Below, in pieces: positions 27,298 to 39,400 of a stretch of 64,000 nucleotides of DNA. Each line of letters opens with the position of its first letter. Positions within the stretch are counted from its first letter, which is position 1. The stretch lies in the NCBI GenBank assembly GCA_033807775.1, contig CM066326.1:89380873-89444872 (forward strand), read 5' to 3'. Both the position numbers and the translations under genes were made by a program. The notes beneath the pieces are model-generated. The model was not told where the DNA came from, searched no databases, and saw only the letters and a list, made by a program, of their open reading frames with translations. The DNA is from Saussurea involucrata. Its lineage: Eukaryota > Streptophyta > Magnoliopsida > Asterales > Asteraceae.

Positions 27298-30200
27298 CAA
27301 GAATATCCATGTGTGTGCGTGTTTACTCAGACAGACATCTACATATATAAAAAAATGTTGCTTGAAAATTAATGTCATAACCAAATCCTTGCACAACACT
27401 TTCAGATAATGCACATTTCTTTTGTTTAGTTGCTATAGCTTGCAAATAAAGCGTCAACTTTGTCCTAATCAACCCAAGTCTAAGGGGCCGTTTACCAAAT
27501 GCTTACCGGGTAAGCACTTACTAGCAAGAGCGCCACCCTCATTTACCTTATTGGATAACATTGTTGGCCATCAAAATGGATTGTGGGTAAGCTACTTTAC
27601 CCGGTAAGCGCTTACCGGGTAAGAGCCTTTTCCCTCACTTACCTGGTAAGAGTCTCACTTCTTGTTATGCCTCTTACTGGGTAAGATTCTACCTAGAAGG
27701 TAAATGACACCCGGTAAGCATTTGGTAAACGGCCCCTAACTAAAGTTCAGTTACTACCACAGAAAACTACAATTTGAATATATGACCTATTACTCAATGC
27801 ATAAGAGGGAAAAAACAGACCATTTTTAATCTCCGAAGCTCTCTCCTAGCAACTCTCCTCCTCCATCCACATTGTGTGGTAACCGTTGCCTTCTTTAGCT
27901 TCTTATAGCGTTTACAATCTATATGACCACGCCATTTGGCCTACAAGAAAACTGACTCGTATTAGAACTGAGAAGCTTTAGATTTACAAGAAGTAAGTGA
28001 ATACCAGGTACTGACTTCTATGCGAGTAGCTGCCTTGGTTCTCCTCATGTATCTGAGTTGATGGCGAGCAGCCATTGCTCTCAGACATGTCTGAATGAGG
28101 ACAACTGCATGCCTGAGTCTTACAAAAGACGTCCTCAACGTGTACCGCCGAAAGTTGGTCTGAATTTTTGTTGAGACAGCTCTCTTTCTCATATCTTCAT
28201 ATACCTTAGACGCAAGCTTTCCTAGTGGAAACAATCCGATAAAGTGTGTGAGGACAGTGACATATGATAATATACAATACAAATTAAGCAAAAAAAAAGC
28301 AGAATGCAGGAACAGGCCAAGTGTAGAAACCTAAAAAAAAGTGTTCTGAAAGGGGGTACTTTTAGTATGATTCAGAAATGCGCCAGTAACCTCTTAGGTG
28401 GCGTTTGGTTAGCAGAATGTTTTTGGATGGAATGGAATCTGTCAAAGGAATTTGACTTTGAATGAATTGGAATGGAATGTTGTCAGGTTTGACCACGTGT
28501 TTGGTTGGGCAGACATTGGAATGGAATCTGTCAAGGCATTGGAATATGATTGTTTGGTTCAAAGAATGTAGCTTTGGAATTGAAATGAAATATTGGTAAA
28601 TGACCAAAATGCCCTTTTTTGAAAATTTTAAATTTTTTAAAACTAAAAATAATCAATTAATGTGTAAAACAGTATAAAATACACAACCCAAATATAACCA
28701 TGAACCAAACAAGGGAATGGAATTTGGTCAAAGAAATTCAACATTCCAATTCCAACCCTTCGGAATCTGCGAACCAAACGCCACAAAAAAAGTATGTAGC
28801 AAGGCAAACGTTTCATGTGACAGTTTTCTGGACAGACAAACCTCTGCATAAAGTTTGCAAGGCAACAGCAAGATTAGCCATAGCAAGAAATCGCTTCCTA
28901 ATGAGAAAACTTCTTGTCATTCTCTGAATAACAATGATTGCCCCGCTAAGCTTTTCCCCTCTCCGTGTATCTAATGCAGCCATGTGACCAGCTCTAAGAA
29001 AAACTGCCGATTTTCCGATCTGCCAACTCATATATACATACACCTTATAAGTACTAACTGTAAGCAAATGACTGGAAGCTAAAAATTGAACTAATCAATA
29101 TATAAAGCTGGCATGTAAAGAAAAAGACCAATATCATGTACAAGAGCAAAAGTGATGCAAAATTGGTCCCAAACACAACACGAGATTCAAAGGCAGATAT
29201 CCCGAGAACTAGATACATGCAAAGTGCAAACGACGATCCGTCAACAATATAACCCACAATACTGAAATGCAATGTGAAAGTTCAAACACGAGAATTGTTT
29301 TTAAATTGTTGTTTTATTTTTAAATTGTTGTTTTCTTTTTATTATTTTAAACCCATTTTTGTCATACTCACAATCTGGTCACCCAGACAACGAATAAACA
29401 TAGTCTAAGGTACTTCATCAGCAAATACTCAAATATGAACATCCATTGACCATTAACCCTCTAAACAATTGTATCATGAGGCACACACTGATCTAAGTTT
29501 TTCCCGAGTCCCAGAAACATCCCATTTTCAAAAAGAGTTTGAGATAGGACGGTGGTTTGAGTGGTAAAATTGATGTTCCAAGGAACATTCTAGATCCTCT
29601 TTTGTTACACCTACTTAATAGCGGATTGACCTTAAGGTTCTTAAGATCAGGAATCAGCCAAAAATCTCTACAAATTCAGGAAACTCAACAAAATTGGTTG
29701 ATAAGCAAAAAAAAATAGATGCAGAAACAGGAAGAGGAGAGTCACCAGAAAATATCTTAGCGAGGACGTTGTTATGAATCAAGTTCTACCACTGAAAACA
29801 CAGCAATTCTGGGGATATATTCATCAGGGTTGGAGATTATTAAGCAACAAAAGGAAAAGAAAGAGAGGCTAGACTCTCCTATTACAAGAGTGAGCAAAAA
29901 TAATTGGATGATTAATCCCACTACTCCCTCTCTTATTTAAAGCTAAACTCCCACCCCAAAGCATAAAAGAAAATCCCAAAACTGCCCTCAAAATAGAATT
30001 GCTAACCCTCTGATGATGCCATATTCTCATTCCTTGAGTTCATGTGGACCATTTCTTCTATTATACGTGAAACATATTGGGGGTATTTAACAGAATAATC
30101 AACCATTAGGATCAATATATCTTTAAGAGCAATGAATTGAAGTGAAAACACAGAACATCAAATTAGGATATAATTACTAGTATAATATCGAAACTTAAGC

Positions 30201-33200
30201 TCCCTCCAGAGACAACAAAATCTTATGATTACCTGATATCCCTGAATCCCCAACGTGTCCAGAATCTTTTTACATGCATCCTGCCTGTCGTGACTGCAAT
30301 ACAAAAAGTGATATGTTATTGAATCCATGTTCAATTCTTTTCAAATTAGGTATTAATAAATGAATTGCACTTACTTCGCTCGCAAAACCTCTGGAACCAA
30401 AAGACCAAATCGATTAACAAAATCACTGAAACTCTTGTTGGTTGGGTATCCAGCACAGCTGATACGAATTGCTTCTAGAACCCCCTGATCAAGAGTAAAA
30501 AATAACACTTTCAAGATATTACTATTGAATTTCAAACATCCTTCTTATGTGCAAATTACTCACCCCACAACGTAATTGATGAATGATGTTGACATTCTCA
30601 AAGACGGCCGGTTTAAGAAAATTATTTGGCTTCACGCATCTAATATAATGGGGTTGCGTGGAATTCAGAGTCTCCATCAACTGTTGAAGTTGTAGCTGTG
30701 CATTATTTAACAAAGAACGAGATTTACAATCTAGCAGTAAGGATGTTGAACCATTAACTATATACACGTGTTTTTCCTCTTTCTTTTATCGTTCTTCTTT
30801 GATTCACGTTTCATCTATTTTGAGAAACAAACTTTCTATCTCATAGTTTATGACCAATTTCTTTGAAGGTGTGTTTGGTATGCAGACATGATAGAGAACA
30901 GAATAGAACAGTTGTTCAGTGTTTGCTAAGACATAACTGGACAGAACAGAACTAATAACATGACCAATTAACCCCTGATTAGTTGTTTATATATTTTATA
31001 TATTTTAGATAAGAATTGGATTTTATTTTGAGGTTATATTGGTAAAACATAAGTCTGTTCCAGCTTGTTCCATGGGGTGGGGGTGGAACTGGCCTTTTCC
31101 ACTTTGTTCCACATAAAAGTCCCCCCAAAAGTGGGACAATGATCTATGTTCTGTTCTGTCCAGTGTACCAAACACACCTGACTGATTCCCCTGTGTAAAT
31201 TAAGTCATCGTGACATTAATATTTGAAAGATGACCTACTTTAAAGCGAGAACCGATTGACGAGAACTTGGATTTTTTGGTTGCTTCCTCGCGTAGTGGAG
31301 GAAAAAGCCCTGCTACAAAAGAGCACTTGGAAGCACTCAGCAAATCCTGATGTTCAGGAACAATAAAATCTTTGTTTTTGTCTAGGAATTGATCAGACTG
31401 ATAGTGAACCTGAATATGGATACAAAAAAACATGTTTTAAGCCTAGACAGGCATTAGCAACATTTTTACCTGAAATTTTATACAACTTTACATTACCTCT
31501 CCAGCATAATGAGCAATGATGAAATCCGAGCGTGCCAATTTTGGTTTGATAAATCGTCGGTGAGTTTTGAATGTCTGATAGAGCTTCTGTGAAAACGTTT
31601 CAGGAGATGACTTGGGAAACATACTGGAACCAAAATTAGTCAAGCATGAGCTTACAAAAAGCTTACTCGGCAATACAGACAAAGTATTATCAAAGTCTGT
31701 CTACCTAGAATCTGTTTGGCAGTTTCTGAATGGTTTGGTGCATAATGCTTAAGTGCATTAAGAGGCTCTTATGATATAGTGCAAAATGAAATATGGTTGT
31801 TTGGTAATTGTTTAGAATGAAATTAGGGCGCTGAATGGTTAAGGGAGGCCCAAGATACAAAATCATTCAGAGGGTTTTAGAGCCATTAAGAGGCAGACTT
31901 GTTTTTTGCCAAACAAGATTCACCTCTTAGCGATTCAGAGGTTGCCTCTAGGAAAACTTATCACACAAAAGAAAAACCCAACAAGAAAAGCCATTGAAGT
32001 GATCAGTTAACTTTTACAATAAAAATCACATTAGAAACACAAAATAAGAGACAAAAATGCAATATAGAAGACCAAGTTATCACAATAAATCAATACATAT
32101 CTCTAAGAATGCAGCAATTACCATTTACCCTTAGAACTACAATTGTCTCAAAAAAGAGAAAGACTAAGAGAATTTATCAATTATTTCATGTATTATGGTC
32201 AAGAAGATCATAGTTTCTTCTTTCAAAAAGTTTGCAAGTTTTTCTATTGATATTGTAGAAAGTAACATTGAGATAGAAGAAAAAATTGTTAAATATGTCA
32301 TGGAACTTTTAAGTAATTATATATAGAGAGGGACGTTCAGGGGAAAACCTCAAAAAAATGAAAAACCAAGAACACCCTGGTAACCGTTCATCTGGACGGT
32401 ATGCACATGTGTATACAAGTAAATTGAGCTGTTTTTTTGGCTTTTATGCACGTGTGCATTATGCACATGTGCGTATACACGTGTGCATGTTACAAATTAC
32501 ATGTAGGCTTGTAAACGAACCGAACGAACACGAACGGAGGCTTTTTCGTGTTCGTTCGTTTAACTTAGCCGAACAAATGAACGAACACGAACGGTAAACG
32601 AACAAAATCTTAGGTGTTCGTGTTCGTTTGTTTAAGAAATGGGTGTGTTCGTGTTCGTTTGTGTTCGTTCGTTTAAGTGCTAAACGAACGTAAACGCACA
32701 TAAACGAACGGACGAACATAAATGAACAACCTTAAACGAACAAACATAAACGAACAACCTTAAATGAACAACCTTAAACGAACAAACATAAACGAACAAC
32801 CTTAAACGAACAAGCATAAACAAACGAACAAAAATACAAAAGCAACCATCATTACTTGTCATTTCGTTACCTAGTGCGCCAATTATCCAAATTCCACAGT
32901 TTAAAAGATAAAACCATCACCATTCATCAAATAACATCGTTTGAACAAAAAAAAAAAACTATTCATCATCATGGTAATGGTATGTAAACTGGGTTAAAAA
33001 GGCCCACATATAAGTCCTAATCTAAGTAATGAAAGCCCAAAATATAATTCCCAAATTAAGTTAAGAAGACCCAACATCTAATATACATTTGTTTTATTTT
33101 AATTACACATATGAATATTTATATATAAATGTTATAATATAAAATATAAACGAACATAAATGAACGAACGTTCACGAACGTAAATGAACGAACGAGACAT

Positions 33201-33430
33201 TTGTTCATGTTCGTTTGTTTAACTAAACGAACAAAAAAACATGTTCATGTTCGTTCATTTATTAAATAAACGAACATAAACGAACTTCCCGCCGAACGGT
33301 TCGGTGAACGTTCAGTTCGTTTACACGCCTAATTACATGTATGCACAGGTGCATACCGTCCAGATGAACGACTACCAGGGTGTTCCTCAGTTTTTCATTT
33401 TTTTGAGGTTTTCCCTGAACCTGACCCTAA

Positions 33431-33475
<45 letters not shown>

Positions 33476-36400
33476 AATACTACTGATAAAAAAGCCCTAT
33501 TTTTGTAGGACCCAGGGCACTCCCTGCCCAAGAACAGTCATGCACACACACACATGTTTATGTAGAAATATTATCAAATTATGTGTGCCTAGAGCACGTC
33601 TGAAAGTAAATGCAAATAAAGAAATGGATATAAACACTATATACGCACAAACACACAAATGTGTATGTGTGTCGAGGACAAAATGTTGCTTACCAGGCCT
33701 CATCAAGTAGAGCAATAATCCCACCAGGTTTCTGCAAATACAAACATTAATAAAAATGCATCATCTCTAAGGTTGTGAAGTTAGAATCCAGTTTTTTATG
33801 ATGTGTTATGATATATGCATATACTAGTGATTACATAAAAACTATTGCTTATCGAGAAATGAACATGGGATCTTGCAGAAAGATACACTGTCTTTCAACT
33901 TCATGAAATTTAATCTGTAGAATTATATATAATCTGTGTCGAAAAAAAAGGTACAGGAAGGCAGAAGGAGGTGGGGTCCAACAAAGAATAAAGTCGAGTG
34001 TTTTTACCAATTTTGTTAGCCGTCCATAATATGGGGTAATTTTGGGTTTACCTTTTATTTCTAATAGAGTTAGCCTATAAATAAGAAGGGGCGCCTTTAG
34101 GGGGAGGATATGGAGAATTAGGTTATTTTTTTGGAGATTCTAGCGTCTCAAATAGGTAGTTGATTTTTCCCAGTTGATTCCTTGCCATCCAAGTTTTGCT
34201 GATGATTTAAATTCAATTTCTTTCATTCTTGATCATATGTTTCCACTTTAGTAAGTAATCCAAGCTTCATAGATGGGATATTCCAAGTCCAATGCATCTA
34301 AGTATTTGTAGACCAATGGACAAGAAATAACAAGTCCAGAAGTGCACATCCTTGGATTAATCATTCTGAATATGCAATTCAGTAAATTCTCCTATTATAC
34401 ATAAGTGTTTTGACACTGATCCCTTTGGTTTGCCCTCTTTCCAGAATGACAAAATCTTCAAACAGCATTGTCGACAGAAATTTGAAATATTGAAACAGAA
34501 TGTTTTCTGCTTCTCAATTGTGTGTCTTTTCCAGCAGAGGGGTAGAAGTCTATTTAGTGCAAAAATCTATTCTGTTGGACTCGTGTCTTGCTTCCAGTAA
34601 CAAAAAGGGTGGCACTGAAAGCTTTATTTTATAATTCAATAAGTTCTATAGAAGTACTTGTATTTTACATACATTAATAATATTTAATCTACACCATAAA
34701 CCAGAATGTGCAGCCAAATGGGAGCCTTTTATAAGTTCTTTTTACCTAATGACGAGATCGACTGATAGATAACTGCAGGAATCAAAAGAATGAGTTGACG
34801 ATTTCATAATTTAGATTTAAATGTAGAACCTTTTCAATAAGATCTAGGATGTCCTTGTTGTCTACAAACTCTATGTAGCTCCAGTCAATCTCCTCTTTGC
34901 AGTATTTCTCTTGCTGCATCTTGAAAACATGCTGTATAAAGGAAACAATTAATGCTGAAAATCAGTTATATATGTTTCATAAAAAGAAGTATTACCAATT
35001 TTGTCAAAAACACCATTAGTCAGACCTGATTGAAGTGTTGTTGCAGCTTCTCATTAGTGAAATTAATACAGAACTGTTCAAAACTGTCCAATTTAAACGA
35101 AAATACAACTGAGTCATCTCAATCAAGTCAACAAAGAAGCAGTTCAGTTCTCTAATAATTATTCCAGTGGGAAATTTTACCTATTGGTTTTAAAGCTCTC
35201 GAAACCATATATGTCAAGGACGCCAATTAGAGAATTTGACTTCGGATCTTGTCCAATTGACACATTAATTTTATCCACCAACCTGTAAATATGAATAATC
35301 ATGTACCTCCAGAAGCTAAAGTAATTTTGAACAATTATACATGAAACAACAAACTATTTAGGGGCCGTTTACCAACCGCTTACCGGGTAAGCGCTTACCG
35401 GCAAGGACATTACCCTCACTTACCTTATCGTTAACGTTCTCGGCCATTAAAATTGATTGTTGGTAAGAGTCTTAAACCCGGTAAGCGCTTACCGGGTAAG
35501 AGTCTTTTCCTTCACTTACCGGGTAAGAGTCTTTTCCCTCACTTACCGGGTAAGAGTCTTTTCCCTCACTTACCGGGTAAGACTCTCGATCCTTGTTATG
35601 GCTCTTACCAGGTAAGATTCTCAGTAGTTTCCATGCTCAATAGGTAAGGACCATAAGGTAAGGAGCCGTTTACCAAATGCTTATCCGGGTAAGAGCTTAC
35701 AAGTCCTATTACCTTACCAGATGAATATGGCAAGAACCAGCAATCTTACAAGGTAAGAGCTAAGGCAAGGACCAAGAGTCTTACCCGGTAAGTGAGGGTG
35801 AAGACTCTTACCGAGAAAATTGTTGCATATGATACCGTTTTGGTGGACTAAAATCTTACCAAGCAAGTAAGTGACAGTGTTGAATTTTTTTACCGGTAAA
35901 TGCTTACCCGGGTAAGGGTTTGGTAAACGGCCCCTTAGATGCATTATCCAAAATATGGTAGAAATCGGATCAACATGCAACGCTGAGATTACCAGTCAAA
36001 CAAGCGACAATATAAGGTCTTAGCCAAACCATCCCTGCTGAAGGTTGCACCCTCGGGATCAAGGCATCTGTTGATAACTTCTTCTGGAGTAACCATCACA
36101 CGCCTCAGTAATGCATCTTCCAGTGACTGTAGATCACACCTGAAGATATAGACAGCAATTCAGAACACATGCACACACAAACACACACACACACACACAT
36201 AAGTAGACACATATTCAAAAAGGGTTAGGTTCCGGTGAGAAGTTGAGGTTGACGTGAGAAGCGTGAGAAGTGGTTATCAACCGTTGGATGAGAAATGGAT
36301 GCACATTAGGATCATCGGATTCACCGGATCAGTTCCCTTCTAAGCCGCAATTCATGGGAGGGTATTTGATTAAAAGTGATCCAACGGTTCAGATCCACTT

Positions 36401-39400
36401 CTCACGGTAACCTCAACTTCTCACACGATCCTTCGCCTATTTAAAAAATGGAGACAGAAAGAAATAAGCATATCACAGCTCTAAACACACATTAGCAGTT
36501 CTGCTGTCATCTGAAGATGAAATTTGGATTTATCATCTTTCACGATTGATGAATCATGCTCTACCCCTTTTGAAAATTCAAGATTACCAAGATGGAGAAT
36601 TGAAGCCACAACTCTGAAAATTGCATCCTGGAAAATAGGTATGTTATTAACAACTTATTACACAATAAAACAAAATAAGAAACAATCAAGTTTGAAGATG
36701 TTACAACCTGTTCTGTTTGGCTTATCCCAACAATATCCATGGCTCTCCTAGTGGCAAGATAATCATGGGCATCGTTTACACCGACAAGTTTGTAGCAACT
36801 TGATTGATTGAGATAGTGAAACGACTTAGGGTCTCCCAATTTATATTTCTTGGTTTCCTTAAAAAGTTATGACACGAGTTAACAATTTTTTGAAGTAGCT
36901 AGGCAGGATCTGAGTTATAGAATACATGATGCATAAAAACTACCTCCGGGGGTGCTGCACAAAGAAGATAGAAACAATGATAGTTGCGTTCAGGATCTGA
37001 AATTTGGCAAACACGAGATCTTTCAAGAAGGTATGTCCGGATGGCAGCTCCAGATATTCTTCCATGTTTATCAAACTGAATCTCAACAAATTTTCCAAAA
37101 CGGCTGCAGCAAGATAGCACAGAGGCATGGCATTTTCAGCCAATGCAATTAGTTATTGAACATGTATCAAGTTTCTTGTAGCATAACTTGAACAGTTTTG
37201 CACCTGGAATTGTTATTTCTAACAGTTTTTGCATTGCCAAATGCTTCCAGAACTGGATTTGACTGCATTTACAACATGTAATCAAGAGAACTGGATAAGT
37301 TAGCATGACAAAGCATAGAAAATAACCGTTCGGCATAAATTACAAAACAATCCTTTTGAAGAAGAGAAATAGTCAGATGTTTGTGAGAATACAAGATAGG
37401 TCTTTAAGGGCCACAAGCAGTAGAAAACATGAAAACCTACTTAAGAATGAGTAAAAAACAAACAGAATACTAGCTTAACTAACACGCCTCCTAAAGTTGG
37501 AGATAGATAAGACCATGATCAACTTGCTAATAGACTATTATGTGTTCAGTTCTCTTATGGAAAATTTGATCATTGGGTGCATGGGTAGCAAACTAGTTAT
37601 CACAATATAGTTGTAAGGAAGAAACGTAATTCATTTAACAGTTGTCTAGTCCAGGTCATTTCACATGTGAAATCTTTCATGACTCGGTACACAATTTCAT
37701 GACTAGATCAAGATACTATCAATTGCTTCTGGATCTGTCAAGATATGATCATCACCGGTAGAAAATAAGGGATTATGCCTAAACTGCATCCAGTCCATTG
37801 ATTTTGGCAAACCCATTTACTCTCTAGTGTCCAGAATCCAATTACAGAATCCCGCCCCCATGAGGTGGCCTTGAGGTATCTCAAGATCATCAGAACAACA
37901 GTACGGGGACATGAAAAGATTGACAAACTCATGCCGTAAGAGAAATCTAGATGTTAAACTTCTTTACAGCTGAAGAAAATGTATGCTCGAAAAAATGTAT
38001 CTTCCATTCATTGTGTAATGCCGGATGTATGGTTTACATATGTGGGATTGTGGGCCATGGGTAAAGATTGAAACAAACCCTATGAAAAAAATTAAAGTAT
38101 TGGCATAATTCAGCCTATAATCTTAACACTACACAAGCAGTTTGAGACATTAATCGGCGTCTAAAAGAAAAATATGCGTGGTTGAACTTGGGTGTATTCT
38201 ACCAGTAACTACAATACATTACATAACCTTGTGCTACATATAATTTATCATTGAAGCACAAGAAGCATTGATGCAAGGGCATCCAAGTCTTTTCATCCAG
38301 AAAAATCAGTTATTGCAAAAGAGGCCCATTTTATGTGTCATGCTCACGTTGGACCTGATTTAGGTTCTCACGCTATAGTTGGGTTCAAAACACTTGGGGG
38401 AGAGAACGCAATTTACTAGCAGTCTAAGTTGAAGCCCATGAAGAACCTTTTGACTTGCTCCATTTTCTTCAGTCTTATCTTTTAATCAGTTCCATTAATG
38501 TTCTCTTTCTTAACCTTCAAAGTCTTGATCTATCTTTTGGCTTTTGATCTTTCTAGAAACACATGTTGCATTAATGTTCCAGCCCTATATAATGGCTCCC
38601 AAATTGTGTTTTGAGGAATGTTCTTTACACAAAAGGAGACGATTCTTGTTTATTGTTAGTTTGGTGCTATTACTTCATCACTAAGGGTATTCAACTTTCG
38701 CCAATTTGATTAATCTTGATGGTGTTTAATTACTTTATCCTCGATTCAATCTGATTGTTAGTGAAAACTTTATCAAACTAATCTCACATTTCCGCGTCCT
38801 AATCTCGCCAGTTTACGCATCATCTACTAGTTTAACAAGCCTCTCCCTCATATCCTTTAACTTGCCAAAAAAATCACTTTTCTAAATAGTCAATACAGCA
38901 CATAACAACTTACTAAATCATGACAGGCTACCAAAGTGGTAGTTGTGGACTTGTGGTATAATACTATAATATCCCCATCCCCACGTTCCCATATGATCAT
39001 TCATGAGAGAATTTGGACATACTAGATTGACCTTGACAAATTAATCTGAACCAAAAGCTAGTTTACCTGCATTTTACTTGTAAGGAAGAAGTGAGGAAGG
39101 GACAATTGTGGGTCCAGAGAGCAATAACGAAAGTGGGTGCATTAGCATATGTATTAGGTGTAGTTGGGTGTGGGATATATATATATATATACTTTTTTTT
39201 AATAACTGTGGATTTTCGGGCCAGCTTACGCGCACCGACTGATCCTCGGGCTACCACGAATGACCTGAAGTCATCGCAGGTGAACCTCCATGGCTACAAC
39301 CCAAGTGGTTGGTGGTGGATATATTGGGTTAGCTTCTGTTTGGTTGTGGTTGTGGTTGTGGTTTGGTTTGGTTTGGTTTCGTTTCGTTTCGTTTTAGGTT

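Noticed and set aside
32459..32862. Arg/Val/Phe-rich frames near 32.5-32.9 kb
   Set aside because: They translate GAACGAACA repeats of a nested MITE.
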